This document shows positions 36,924 through 45,776 of a stretch of DNA of 64,000 nt, piece after piece. The DNA lies in assembly GCA_017634065.1 (NCBI GenBank), contig JAGBOC010000019.1, positions 88,647 through 152,646 on the forward strand, read 5' to 3'. Source of the stretch: Lachnospiraceae bacterium. GTDB taxonomy: Bacteria > Bacillota > Clostridia > Lachnospirales > Lachnospiraceae. The notes under the pieces are model-generated. The model was not told the origin of the DNA. It saw nothing but the letters and a program-made list of their open reading frames with translations, and made no database searches. Position numbers and translations under genes: made by a program. Position 1 is the stretch's first letter. Each line of letters opens with the position of its first letter.

Positions 36924-38321
36924 ATGAATAAAGATTTTTATACAATGGATAAGATAGTTGCGCTCTGTAAAAACAGAGGATTTTTATTTCCAGGTTCAGA
37001 GATATATGGAGGTCTTGCAAACTCTTGGGACTATGGAAATCTTGGTGTAGAACTTAAAAATAATGTAAAAGATGCATGGAGAAAAAAGTTTGTACAAGAA
37101 TCTAAATATAATGTAGGACTTGATTCGGCGATACTTATGAATCCACAAACTTGGGTTGCTTCAGGTCACCTTGGCTCATTTTCTGATCCGCTTATGGATT
37201 GTAAAGAGTGTAAACAAAGATTTAGGGCTGATAAATTGATAGAAGATTTTGCAAAAGAGAAAAATATAGAATTAACTTCATCTATAGATGGTTGGTCACA
37301 TGAAGAAATGGAGAAGTGGATTAATGATAATAATGTCCCATGTCCAAGTTGCGGTAAACACAACTTTACTTCTATAAGAGAGTTCAATCTTATGTTTAAG
37401 ACATTCCAGGGTGTGACTGAAGATGCAAAGAATGTTGTCTACTTAAGACCAGAGACAGCGCAAGGCATTTTTGTCAATTTCAAAAATGTGCAGAGAACAA
37501 GTCGTAGGAAAATACCATTTGGTATAGCTCAAGTTGGTAAGTCTTTTAGAAATGAGATAACTCCAGGTAATTTTATATTCCGTATAAGAGAGTTTGAACA
37601 GATGGAATTGGAGTTTTTCTGCAAACCTGGTACAGACCTTGAGTGGTTTAACTACTGGAGAAAATATTGCATTGACTTTTTACATAATCTTGGATTAAAA
37701 GATGAGATGCTTCGTCTCCGCGATCACGATAAAGAGGAATTGTCATTTTATAGTAAGGCTACAACTGATATAGAGTTTTTATTCCCATTTGGATGGGGAG
37801 AGCTTTGGGGGATAGCAGATAGAACTGACTATGACCTTACACAGCATATGAAAGTATCAGGAGAAGACTTACAGTATTTTGATGATGAGACAAATGAAAA
37901 GTATACTCCTTATGTTATAGAGCCATCTCTTGGTGCTGATAGAGTGACTCTTGCTTTCTTATGTGCTGCATATGATGAAGAGGTTGTAGGAGAAGGCGAT
38001 ACAAGAGTGGTTATGCATTTCCATCCAGCTATTGCTCCGATAAAAATTGCGGTCCTTCCACTTTCTAAAAAATTATCAGATCCTGCGATGAAGATATATG
38101 ATGAGTTATGTAAGTATTATATGTGTGACTTTGATGAAAAAGGAACTATAGGTAAGAGATATAGAAGAGAAGATGAGATAGGAACTCCATACTGCATAAC
38201 TTATGATTTTGATTCAGAAAATGATAAACAAGTAACTATAAGAGAAAGAGATAGTATGCAACAAGTTCGTATACCTATAGACGGACTTAAAAAGTATTTC
38301 GAGGAGAAGTTTGTGTTTTAA
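36924..38321 (+). CDS. glyS: Glycyl-tRNA synthetase, class II homodimeric type
   Basis: This is the alpha2-type enzyme of Firmicutes and eukaryotes. Signatures include [16 protein letters not shown], the zinc-like knuckle [26 protein letters not shown], motif 2 [24 protein letters not shown] and motif 3 [16 protein letters not shown], each given here in short stretches. An ATG at 36912 is in frame, but the AAGGA site fits ATG 36924 ([15 protein letters not shown]) better. The product is 465 residues. Its stop overlaps the next start by one base. No T-box lies upstream. Confidence 0.96.
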   Translation: MNKDFYTMDKIVALCKNRGFLFPGSEIYGGLANSWDYGNLGVELKNNVKDAWRKKFVQESKYNVGLDSAILMNPQTWVASGHLGSFSDPLMDCKECKQRFRADKLIEDFAKEKNIELTSSIDGWSHEEMEKWINDNNVPCPSCGKHNFTSIREFNLMFKTFQGVTEDAKNVVYLRPETAQGIFVNFKNVQRTSRRKIPFGIAQVGKSFRNEITPGNFIFRIREFEQMELEFFCKPGTDLEWFNYWRKYCIDFLHNLGLKDEMLRLRDHDKEELSFYSKATTDIEFLFPFGWGELWGIADRTDYDLTQHMKVSGEDLQYFDDETNEKYTPYVIEPSLGADRVTLAFLCAAYDEEVVGEGDTRVVMHFHPAIAPIKIAVLPLSKKLSDPAMKIYDELCKYYMCDFDEKGTIGKRYRREDEIGTPYCITYDFDSENDKQVTIRERDSMQQVRIPIDGLKKYFEEKFVF

Positions 38322-39847
38322 TGAAACTCTTAAAATCAAAGTTTAAAGAATCTGCTGTGTCTATAATCCCTATTGTGGCGATAGTTTTTTTGATATCACT
38401 AACTCCACTATTTACAATAGCGACAAATGAATTGATAGTTTTTTTAGTATCATCAGTTGCGTTAATAATTGGTATGACGCTATTTAATATTGGAGCAGAG
38501 ATGTCTATGACACCTATGGGCGATTATGCTGGTATGGGACTTATCAAGACAAAAAAACTTTTACTTATAATTTTGGTTGCTCTTTTTATGGGGATACTTG
38601 TGACAATAGCAGAGCCTGACCTCATAGTTTTGAGCCAACAAGTTAAAGATGTGGTAGATGCTTCAACTTTTGTATTTAGTGTGGGAATTGGTGTGGGTTG
38701 TTTTCTAGTTATTGCTTTATTAAAAGTAATATTTAATAGACAACTTGCGACACTTTTATTATTATTTTATATGTTAATATTTGCTTTGTCAGCACTTCTG
38801 ATTGAAATGGATAAGTGGCAACTTTTGCCTCTTGCCTTTGATTCAGGTGGTGTAACTACTGGTCCTATAACTGTGCCATTTATTATGTCTTTTGGTGTTG
38901 GCATAGCGGCAACAGTAGGTGGTAGAAATAGTAGCGAGAATTCATTCGGATTTGTAGCACTTTGCTCTGTAGGACCAATTCTCGTAGTACTTATTACTTT
39001 GATTTTGGGAAATGGCTCTATAGCATATACGCTTTCTGACTATAGTATGAGTGCGATACTGCGAAGTGGAGTTTTGAAAGTGATTTTGTATGAGGGACAG
39101 GGAGTGCTAAAAGCACTATGTTTTATCTTTGCATTCTTTCTTGTGCTAAATTATTTTATAATGAAATTACCAATAAAGAAATTGTTACAGATTGTGATAG
39201 GTCTTATCATAACATTAGTAGGACTAGTTACTTTTTTAACAACTGCTGCTGTAGGTTTCTTGCCAGTTGGTTTTAGCCTTGGCAGTCAGATAATTAAATC
39301 AGATAATTCGGTAGCAATCGTCTTATGTTTTATAATAGGTATGACAGTTGTTTTGGCGGAACCTGCGATACATGTGCTCACAAGTCAAGTTGAAGAAGTA
39401 ACAGGTGGAAATGTTTCTAAAAAATCAATGCTCATAGCATTATCTCTTGGTGTAGGATTTGCGATAGCATTATCAATGCTTCGTATAATAAAAGGAATTC
39501 CACTAATTTATTATTTGATACCTGGATATTTTGTGTCACTTGCACTTTCTTTATTTGTGCCACCACTTTATACTGCGATAGCTTTTGATTCAGGTGGTGT
39601 AGCAAGTGGACCACTTACTTCTACATTTATACTTCCGTTTATGATAGGTGCATGTGCAAGTACTCTGGGAGAAAATAATGTTATGGAGTTTGCCTTTGGA
39701 GTAGTAGCAACTGTGGCTATGACACCACTTATCTCAATTCAAGTTTTAGGTTTTAGAGCTGTCATGGCAAAGACAGTGCGAGATAGAATCTCTATGAAGA
39801 GAATACTTCGTGCAGATGATAATCAGATTATATATTTTGATAATTAG
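38321..39847 (+). CDS. DUF1538 polytopic membrane protein (tandem repeat), putative transporter
   Basis: The 508-residue protein has about 12-14 hydrophobic helices. It is an internal duplication: the first half contains FNIGAEMSMTPMG, TIAEPDLIVLSQQV, AFDSGGVTTGPITVPF and GVGIAATVGG; the second repeats VGFSLGSQI, VLAEPAIHVLTSQV, AFDSGGVASGPLTSTF and GACASTLG. The paired DSGGVxxGP loops resemble re-entrant substrate sites of inverted-repeat transporters. DUF1538 has no proven function. Two PII-like proteins follow in the same operon, suggesting that they control the transporter in the manner of AmtB-GlnK or SbtA-SbtB. Confidence 0.85.
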   Translation: MKLLKSKFKESAVSIIPIVAIVFLISLTPLFTIATNELIVFLVSSVALIIGMTLFNIGAEMSMTPMGDYAGMGLIKTKKLLLIILVALFMGILVTIAEPDLIVLSQQVKDVVDASTFVFSVGIGVGCFLVIALLKVIFNRQLATLLLLFYMLIFALSALLIEMDKWQLLPLAFDSGGVTTGPITVPFIMSFGVGIAATVGGRNSSENSFGFVALCSVGPILVVLITLILGNGSIAYTLSDYSMSAILRSGVLKVILYEGQGVLKALCFIFAFFLVLNYFIMKLPIKKLLQIVIGLIITLVGLVTFLTTAAVGFLPVGFSLGSQIIKSDNSVAIVLCFIIGMTVVLAEPAIHVLTSQVEEVTGGNVSKKSMLIALSLGVGFAIALSMLRIIKGIPLIYYLIPGYFVSLALSLFVPPLYTAIAFDSGGVASGPLTSTFILPFMIGACASTLGENNVMEFAFGVVATVAMTPLISIQVLGFRAVMAKTVRDRISMKRILRADDNQIIYFDN

Positions 39848-39863
39848 ATAATAGGGTAATGAT

Positions 39864-40226
39864 ATGGCAACAGATAGTAAAAAATTAACATCAACAAAAA
39901 AATTAAGCCTACTTATGACAGTAGTTCATAAAGAAAAGGCAGATTATTTTCTTGACTTGATAGAAAGTAATAATGTTAATTTGCAGATTACACTTATCGG
40001 AAATGGTACTACGAAGTCACAGATATTTACTGATGAAGTGGGAACCAAGGCAGTAATATTAAGCATAGTTAGTGATGACAATTTAGATAAGATTCTTAAA
40101 GTTCTTGAAGAAAAGTTTTTAAGTTTAAGAGAGGGAAAAGGTGTATCATGGGCAATACCACTTTCGAGCGTTATGGGAGTAACTTTCTTCAATTTTTTGA
40201 GTAATAATAGAGAAAGCGTTATATAG
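39864..40226 (+). CDS. PII-like protein, first of two behind DUF1538
   Basis: The 120-residue protein has a ferredoxin-like alpha/beta pattern: SLLMTVVHKEKADYFLDLIE, NLQITLIGNGTTKSQ, and KAVILSIVSDDNLDKILKVLEEKF. This arrangement of strands and the Gly-rich GNGTTK turn fit the PII superfamily. A C-terminal extension (GVSWAIPLSSVMGVTFFNFL) is hydrophobic and may contact the membrane protein. The classic PII T-loop Tyr region is absent. Gap to DUF1538 is 16 bases. Confidence 0.7.
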   Translation: MATDSKKLTSTKKLSLLMTVVHKEKADYFLDLIESNNVNLQITLIGNGTTKSQIFTDEVGTKAVILSIVSDDNLDKILKVLEEKFLSLREGKGVSWAIPLSSVMGVTFFNFLSNNRESVI

Positions 40227-40238
40227 TAGGTGAATAAT

Positions 40239-40550
40239 ATGGGTGATGTAAAGTATGAGACAATAATATGTATAGCTAATGCAGGATTTTCAGGTGAAGT
40301 TATGGATGCTGCAAGAAAGGAAGGAGCTACAGGTGGAACCATACTTCATGCAAGAGGGACTGCAAGAAAAAAAGCTGAAGAAGAGTTTAAGATAACTGTC
40401 AATCCTGAAAAGGATTTCATTTTAATCGTTGTGAGAGCTGACCTAAAAGATAATATTATGAAATCCATCTATGAACATGCAGGACTTAATACTGATGCAA
40501 ACTGTGTAGCTTTTTCACTTCCTGTCACAAAGGCTCTTGGTATAAAATAG
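40239..40550 (+). CDS. PII-like nitrogen-regulatory-family protein, second
   Basis: ATG 40239 follows TAGGTG; a GTG at 40230 is in frame but overlaps that site. The 103-residue product reads like a small PII: YETIICIANAGFSGEVMDAARKEGATGG, TILHARGT as the B-loop region (Gly-x-Thr and Arg-Gly), then FILIVVRADLKDNIMKSIYEHAGL. Known PII proteins form trimers that bind ATP, ADP or other nucleotides in these loops and plug or open a transporter. It ends the operon. The shared context with DUF1538 is the main clue to its job. Confidence 0.75.
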   Translation: MGDVKYETIICIANAGFSGEVMDAARKEGATGGTILHARGTARKKAEEEFKITVNPEKDFILIVVRADLKDNIMKSIYEHAGLNTDANCVAFSLPVTKALGIK

Positions 40551-40589
40551 CTACCACAAATCTACCACTATTTACCAAAACTCTACCAC
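40551..40589 (+). promoter_or_regulatory. Helically phased CTACCAC repeat array upstream of a secreted-protein promoter
   Basis: CTACCAC occurs at 40551, 40562 and 40583, with the variant TTTACCA at 40572, so the spacings are 11, 10 and 11 bases. The array ends immediately before the -35 hexamer. Bases 40552-40568 are identical to the complement of 56230-56246. The layout fits an activator that binds tandem direct repeats (PhoB/OmpR-type, or MraZ-like). Confidence 0.65.
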
Positions 40590-40618
40590 TTAACATTTTT
40601 TATATTTGATTTTATAAT
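40590..40618 (+). promoter_or_regulatory. Promoter of the GPG-motif secreted protein
   Basis: TTAACA (40590-40595), 17-base spacer, TATAAT (40613-40618). The phased repeat array abuts its -35. Confidence 0.75.
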
Positions 40619-40672
40619 GACACCATAAGTTAAAAATAATTTAGTAGTAATTATAAAAGTGAGGTGTCAATT

Positions 40673-41293
40673 ATGAAAAGAACAAATAATGTAAATGTTA
40701 TATCAGTTTCAACAAAGGCAGTAGTAGTTTTTTCAGCAGTAGCTATGACCATAGTATCATTATTCCTTATGTCAAGTGCAAACTTTGCAAAAGAGATTGG
40801 TGATGAGTTTGGTGGCCCTGGCATAGGATTAAAGGATTCTACTTGGGATGGTTCAATTACAAATAGAATATATGGCTATGGAAGTCTTAACAACATAGTA
40901 GGTGATGAAGTAGTAGAGCATATGGCTTTCAGTTTAGATGGTCCTACTAAATACGTAGAGTATACTGATGCTAATCCTATAGACCATTCTCTTATCGACA
41001 TGGGACCAAAGTCAGCAAGTAATGAAGCATATTCACTTCATTTCATAAATGATGGCGGACCTGGTATGAAAATAAACTCAAATGCTTTGGGTAGCACAAT
41101 GATTTACAATGATGGTGGACCTGGATACTTGGTATCAGCATTAAATACTACTCAAAATGTTGAGAATGTAGCAAATGGACCAAAGGTATCAACTAAAGTT
41201 GTAGACCCAAGTGATTATCTAAAAGTATTCAATATGAAACCTTGTGATTTCAAGTTTGAAGGTAGTTCAAGGGCTGATAAATTAGGAAAATAG
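40673..41293 (+). CDS. Secreted protein of unknown function with recurrent GPG/GP motifs
   Basis: ATG 40673 follows a GTGAGGTG site. The 206-residue product has a signal or anchor segment (AVVVFSAVAMTIVSLFLMSSANFA). The mature part is low in Cys and has repeated short phrases: FGGPGIG, LDGPTKY, MGPKSA, NDGGPGMKI, NDGGPGYLV and NGPKVST. No family is recognised. Similar GPG/GPT phrases occur in the exported proteins at 48273 and 35742. It has its own promoter with an upstream repeat array, so expression is probably regulated. Confidence 0.8.
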   Translation: MKRTNNVNVISVSTKAVVVFSAVAMTIVSLFLMSSANFAKEIGDEFGGPGIGLKDSTWDGSITNRIYGYGSLNNIVGDEVVEHMAFSLDGPTKYVEYTDANPIDHSLIDMGPKSASNEAYSLHFINDGGPGMKINSNALGSTMIYNDGGPGYLVSALNTTQNVENVANGPKVSTKVVDPSDYLKVFNMKPCDFKFEGSSRADKLGK

Positions 41294-41348
41294 TAAGTAA
41301 AGTGCTATAAACAATGGGTTTATAGAAAACGCATATAAAGTATGATAT

Positions 41349-41381
41349 AATAGAACGGTGTCAGCCGTTCTATTATTTTGT
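41349..41381 (+). terminator. Hairpin, probable terminator after the GPG protein
   Basis: AATAGAACGG and CCGTTCTATT form a 10-base perfect stem with loop TGTCAG, followed by ATTTTGTGTTT. The T-run is interrupted. A TATAAT at 41346-41351 overlaps its foot. The rest of the 276-base gap before tig shows no gene; a TATAAT at 41491-41496 may belong to the tig promoter. Confidence 0.6.
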
Positions 41382-41568
41382 GTTTAAGGGAGCCTCTAAA
41401 AAGTAGATGTTCACATAAGGTCACATACAGGGAACTTCTTATATAAGTTTAGTAGTGCTAAAATAGTGGCAAAAACTATAGAATGTGTGCTATAATAAAA
41501 TGATTTGGGAATCTTTAAAGATGTTTTAGAGATGACCCTTTTGTGATAACAACTAAAGGAGAAAGTTA

Positions 41569-42855
41569 ATGAGTTGTAAAGTAGAAAAAATAGGAACAAA
41601 TAAAGCAAAGTTCACTATTCAAATTGATAATGCTTCATTTCTTAAAGCTGAGGATAAGGCATTTAATAAAGAAAAGTCTAAATTATCAGTTCCAGGATTT
41701 AGGAAGGGTAAAGTAACAAAAGAAATGGCATTTAAAGTGTATGGTAGAAATGCATTTCTTGAAGAAGCAGTTAATGAATGTATCAATGATACATATTATG
41801 ATGAGATAAAAAAGAGTAATGAAAAAGTTTTAGCTCCACCTAAAATAAATGTTATTCAAGCTGATGTAACGAAAGATTTTATCTATGAAGCTGAAGTTGC
41901 TATAGTTCCAGAGATAAAACTTGGTAAGTACAAAGGACTTAACTCTAAAAAGGTAGAGATCAAAATCAGTGATGAGGATGTAGATAAGAGAATTGAAGAG
42001 GAAAGACAAAAGAATGCTCGTCTTGTTGTAGTAGATAGAAAATCAAAAAAAGGCGATACAGTAAATATTGATTTTGATGGCTATGTAGATGACAAGCAGT
42101 TTAAGGGTGGAAAGGCTGAAAATTATGATTTAGTACTTGGTAGTAAATCATTTATAGATAATTTTGAAGATCAACTTGTAGATAAATCTTCTGGCGATGA
42201 AGTTGATGTAAATGTGACATTCCCTGATAACTATGGTGAGAAATCACTTGCTGGTAAAAAAGCACTTTTCAAAGTCAAGGTACACGAAGTAAAGGAGAAG
42301 CAACTTCCAGAAGTAAATGATGAGTTTGTATCTGAAATATCAGAGTTTGAGACTTTGGCAGAGTATAAAGATGATATAAGAAAAAAACTTACAGAACTTC
42401 GCGAAAGACAATTTAAGGAAGATGAAAAAGGAAAGTTGCTTGATGAGGTTGTTAAGAATACACACATTGACCTTGCTGATGAAGCCATAGAAGCTCAAAT
42501 TGATGAGATGCTCTATAACTATAACAATCGTTTAAGATACCAGGGTATAGATTTAGAAAAATATCTTGAGATGATGAAGAAGACAAAAGAAGAGTTTAGA
42601 AAAGAACAAAGACCTAATGCTGAAAGAAGTCTTAAAAATAGTATAGTACTTGAAGAGATTGCAAAGGTAGAGCATATAGAGGCTACAGATGAGATGGTAG
42701 ATGAAGAATTAAGCAATATGGCAAGATCATATGGTATGGATGTGGAGCAGTTTAAGAAATCATATGCTAATCCTGAAGACACAAAGAGACTAAAAGATGA
42801 TTTGCTCTATCCAGCAGTTTTAAACTTCCTATATGATAATGCGAAGATATCATAG
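41569..42855 (+). CDS. tig: Trigger factor
   Basis: This ribosome-associated chaperone and prolyl isomerase has all three parts: the ribosome-binding domain with VPGFRKGKVTKEMA, the FKBP-like PPIase domain (KGDTVNIDFDGYVD, VNVTFPDNYGEKSLAGKKALFKV in outline), and a long helical C-terminal domain. The length of 428 residues is typical. AAAGGAG sits before the ATG. It precedes clpP and clpX in the conserved order. Confidence 0.97.
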   Translation: MSCKVEKIGTNKAKFTIQIDNASFLKAEDKAFNKEKSKLSVPGFRKGKVTKEMAFKVYGRNAFLEEAVNECINDTYYDEIKKSNEKVLAPPKINVIQADVTKDFIYEAEVAIVPEIKLGKYKGLNSKKVEIKISDEDVDKRIEEERQKNARLVVVDRKSKKGDTVNIDFDGYVDDKQFKGGKAENYDLVLGSKSFIDNFEDQLVDKSSGDEVDVNVTFPDNYGEKSLAGKKALFKVKVHEVKEKQLPEVNDEFVSEISEFETLAEYKDDIRKKLTELRERQFKEDEKGKLLDEVVKNTHIDLADEAIEAQIDEMLYNYNNRLRYQGIDLEKYLEMMKKTKEEFRKEQRPNAERSLKNSIVLEEIAKVEHIEATDEMVDEELSNMARSYGMDVEQFKKSYANPEDTKRLKDDLLYPAVLNFLYDNAKIS

Positions 42856-42888
42856 GTAAGTACACATTAATTTATAAAAAAGTTTGAG

Positions 42889-42949
42889 AAAGGAGAAATA
42901 TAATAGTTATTAATATAAAGAATTAATAATTCTATTATGAAAGATTATT
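42889..42949 (+). promoter_or_regulatory. Orphan Shine-Dalgarno followed by a long hairpin in the clpP leader
   Basis: AAAGGAG (42889-42895) is not followed by a start codon at normal distance. Instead 42900-42914 pairs with 42922-42938 (15 pairs, one 2-base bulge, 7-base loop). The first in-frame clpP ATG is 11 bases after the stem. The same order of elements occurs before the inhibitor gene at 53953. Confidence 0.5.
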
Positions 42950-42973
42950 ATGAACGAAAGAGGATATATTCCA

Positions 42974-43549
42974 ATGCCCTATGTTATAAAGCAGACAAGC
43001 AAAGGCGAAAGACAATATGATATTTTTTCAAGACTTTTGGAGGAGAGAATTATATTTATAGCTGATACTGTGACAGATGATTTATCATCTATAGTTATGG
43101 CACAACTTTTACTTCTTGAGTCAGAAGACCCTAAAAAAGATATTATGCTTTATATAAATAGCCCAGGTGGATCAATTTCAGCTGGTATGGCTATCTATGA
43201 TACTATGAAATACATAAAGTGTGATGTGCAAACTATTTGTATGGGTATGGCGGCAAGTATGGGAGCATTCTTACTTGCTGGAGGAACCAAGGGAAAAAGA
43301 TTTGCACTTCCACATTCAGAGATACTTATACACCAACCTCTTATGAGTGGAGTTGGTGGTCAGGCTACAGAGATAGAGATAGCTGCTAACCATATCATAA
43401 ATATCAAAAAGCAAATGAATGAGATGTTGGCAGATTTTACAGGTCAAGATTATGATACAGTTGTAAAAGCAACAGATAGAGATAATTGGATGACACCAGA
43501 AGAGGCTCTTAAGTTTGGTCTTATAGATAAGGTTATAGATAAGCACTAA
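42974..43549 (+). CDS. clpP: ATP-dependent Clp protease proteolytic subunit
   Basis: Serine peptidase S14. Catalytic Ser95 in [10 protein letters not shown], His120 in IHQP and the Asp in TDRDNW are present; [19 protein letters not shown] is the family block. Two starts are possible. ATG 42974 gives [16 protein letters not shown] and has AAAGAGGA nine bases away, so it is preferred; ATG 42950 would add eight residues and relies on a Shine-Dalgarno separated by a hairpin. The 191-residue length is normal. It is followed by clpX after 13 bases. Confidence 0.95.
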   Translation: MPYVIKQTSKGERQYDIFSRLLEERIIFIADTVTDDLSSIVMAQLLLLESEDPKKDIMLYINSPGGSISAGMAIYDTMKYIKCDVQTICMGMAASMGAFLLAGGTKGKRFALPHSEILIHQPLMSGVGGQATEIEIAANHIINIKKQMNEMLADFTGQDYDTVVKATDRDNWMTPEEALKFGLIDKVIDKH

Positions 43550-43562
43550 TAGGAGTGAGTGA

Positions 43563-44858
43563 ATGGAAGATAAGATTCCTTTTTGTTCGTTTTGTGGGAA
43601 AACAGCAAGTCAAGTTAGAAAACTTATAGCCGCTACAAAAGAAGATACATTTATCTGTGATGAATGTGTTGAGTGGTGCTCTGATTTGCTTGAGGAAGAA
43701 AGACTTAATGAACAAAACAGAGAAGGCAGTGAGACAGATATACAGGCTATACTTGATAAAATTGATATGTTAAAACCTGCTACTATAAAAAATTATCTCG
43801 ACCAGTATATCATCGGTCAAGATGATGCAAAAAAGAGTATAGCGGTTGCTGTATATAATCATTACAAGCGAATAAAAAATAAAGACCATGATGTAGATAT
43901 TCAAAAATCTAATTTACTCTTTATAGGACCTACTGGTAGTGGTAAAACATATATGGCAGAAACTCTTGCAAGATTTCTCGGAGTTCCATTTGCTATTGCT
44001 GATGCCACGACACTTACAGAGGCTGGTTACGTTGGAGAAGATGTTGAAAATGTGATACTCAAACTCTTATCTGCATCTGGAGGCGATGTAGCAAGAACTG
44101 AAATAGGAATTATTTACATTGATGAGATAGATAAGATAACTAAAAAAGGTGAAAACGTAAGCATAACTCGTGATGTATCTGGTGAAGGAGTGCAACAGGC
44201 TTTACTTAAAATCATCGAAGGCACAGAAGCAAATGTACCACCAGCAGGAGGAAGGAAGCACCCACAGCAGGAATATATACAGGTAAATACAAGAAATATT
44301 TTATTTATCTGTGGAGGTGCATTTGATGGACTTGAAAATATTATAGAAAGTAGAATTAATACTTCGACAGTAGGATTTAATACTAAACTCGTAGATAAAA
44401 AAGATATAAAATATGATGAATACATAAAGAAGTGTGAAACTAAAGACCTAGTGAGATATGGCTTGATACCAGAGTTAGTTGGAAGACTTCCTATAGTTGC
44501 GACACTTGAATCACTTGATGAAGAGGCACTTATAAAGATTTTGACTGAACCTAAAAATGCTATTGTAAAGCAGTATCAGAAACTTCTTCGATTTGACAAT
44601 GTCGACCTTATATTTACTGATGAGGCATTAAAGATGGTCGCAAAGAAAGCGATGGAGAGAAATCTTGGTGCAAGAGGACTTAGGGGAATAATTGAAGAGA
44701 TAATGAGAGATGTGATGTATGAAGTTCCTGATGATGAGAATATCAAAGAAGTTATAGTAACTGATAAATGTATAGTGGATGGTTCTAAACCAGAATATGT
44801 ATACGGAAGTGACATAACTAAAAAAGGTGCGAAAAAAGCGATTAAAAAATCTGCATAA
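43563..44858 (+). CDS. clpX: Clp protease ATP-binding subunit ClpX
   Basis: AAA+ unfoldase that feeds substrates to ClpP. The N-terminal zinc domain has Cys8, Cys11, Cys32 and Cys35. The AAA module follows: Walker [27 protein letters not shown], Walker [11 protein letters not shown], the pore and sensor segments ([13 protein letters not shown]). Length is 431 residues. TAGGAGTG precedes the ATG. A terminator follows directly after the stop, ending the tig-clpP-clpX cluster. Confidence 0.98.
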   Translation: MEDKIPFCSFCGKTASQVRKLIAATKEDTFICDECVEWCSDLLEEERLNEQNREGSETDIQAILDKIDMLKPATIKNYLDQYIIGQDDAKKSIAVAVYNHYKRIKNKDHDVDIQKSNLLFIGPTGSGKTYMAETLARFLGVPFAIADATTLTEAGYVGEDVENVILKLLSASGGDVARTEIGIIYIDEIDKITKKGENVSITRDVSGEGVQQALLKIIEGTEANVPPAGGRKHPQQEYIQVNTRNILFICGGAFDGLENIIESRINTSTVGFNTKLVDKKDIKYDEYIKKCETKDLVRYGLIPELVGRLPIVATLESLDEEALIKILTEPKNAIVKQYQKLLRFDNVDLIFTDEALKMVAKKAMERNLGARGLRGIIEEIMRDVMYEVPDDENIKEVIVTDKCIVDGSKPEYVYGSDITKKGAKKAIKKSA

Positions 44859-44859
44859 G

Positions 44860-44885
44860 ATAAGCCCTGTGGGGCTTATTTTTAT
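44860..44885 (+). terminator. Rho-independent terminator after clpX
   Basis: ATAAGCCC and GGGCTTAT form an eight-base stem around TGTG, followed by TTTTT. The next promoter starts at once. Confidence 0.9.
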
Positions 44886-44913
44886 TGACAAAATGGATAT
44901 TATATTGTATATA
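44885..44913 (+). promoter_or_regulatory. Promoter of the 44936 gene pair
   Basis: TTGACA (44885-44890), 17-base spacer, TATATA (44908-44913), then GCGAGGA and the ATG at 44936. The -35 overlaps the T-run of the clpX terminator. Confidence 0.75.
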
Positions 44914-44935
44914 AATTGTATAGCGAGGAATAAAT

Positions 44936-45769
44936 ATGGATATCTATGATTATATTGAATCAAATGCTGTAAAAGAATATCTCAAAAGCATAAATTATAA
45001 TTTTACTACGGAAGATAAATGTTATATTGTTGCGAAAAATGCTGTGATGACAATAGAAGATAAGATAAGAGCTTATAATGTCATTATGAAGACTTGCAAA
45101 GATGTAAAAATTACTCTGAAAAATGTGAATGAAACTTTATTTGAACTTATAACAAAACATATACTTGCCTATGATAAGTTTAAGATGGTATTTTTTAATG
45201 ATAAAAATGCATTTTATAATTATATCTATTATAACATTAAAGAAGATAGATTTATTAGCATAGATGAGAAGTTCAGCACCTATAATGATGTGATAGAAGA
45301 TATTAAATCAAAAAATATTTTTAAAAAAAGAAGTACTGGCTATAAGATTAGAATAAGAAGTGAAGATAAAGAAATGACAAGAATTAGGAGCATATGTATC
45401 AATAATAGATTTGAGATATTAAATGTATCGGCTTCATCAATAGATAGTAAGGATTTGCAAATAGTAGATTTCAATGACCTTGTTATGGGAAACATCATAG
45501 AGCATAATGGAATGAAAGTTGATATACCATTGCCATTTAATAAGGGAGACCTTGTATATTTTTTAGATTCTGGTAGGGGAGAAACAATTGGTGTGTTAAA
45601 GAGTATAGAATATAGTTCAACTTACGACAAACTGGTAAGGCTTGATACAGTGGCAAAAGCGACAAAGAATATAGTTGAAACTCTAACAAGTGATTATACA
45701 CGAATTGATTACTATACGAAAGAATTAAAGGGGCGACACAAGGCAATAAAAAAACTTATAAAGGGGTAA
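44936..45769 (+). CDS. Cytoplasmic protein of unknown function
   Basis: I do not recognise this 277-residue protein. It has no signal peptide or membrane helix. The first 130 residues are rich in Asn, Tyr and Lys and look helical (IEDKIRAYNVIMKTCKDV). A middle part is basic (KKRSTGYKIRIRSEDKEM). A beta-rich part contains PFNKGDLVYFLDSGRGETIGVL, reminiscent of small barrel domains. It ends in a basic tail, GRHKAIKKLIKG. It shares a promoter with the NusG-domain-II gene seven bases downstream. Confidence 0.7.
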   Translation: MDIYDYIESNAVKEYLKSINYNFTTEDKCYIVAKNAVMTIEDKIRAYNVIMKTCKDVKITLKNVNETLFELITKHILAYDKFKMVFFNDKNAFYNYIYYNIKEDRFISIDEKFSTYNDVIEDIKSKNIFKKRSTGYKIRIRSEDKEMTRIRSICINNRFEILNVSASSIDSKDLQIVDFNDLVMGNIIEHNGMKVDIPLPFNKGDLVYFLDSGRGETIGVLKSIEYSSTYDKLVRLDTVAKATKNIVETLTSDYTRIDYYTKELKGRHKAIKKLIKG

Positions 45770-45776
45770 TAAATCT

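Noticed and set aside
42937-43017. 27-residue upstream frame overlapping clpP (ATG 42937)
   Set aside because: It lacks a ribosome site at normal distance and overlaps the clpP coding start in another frame; more likely a by-product of the hairpin sequence.
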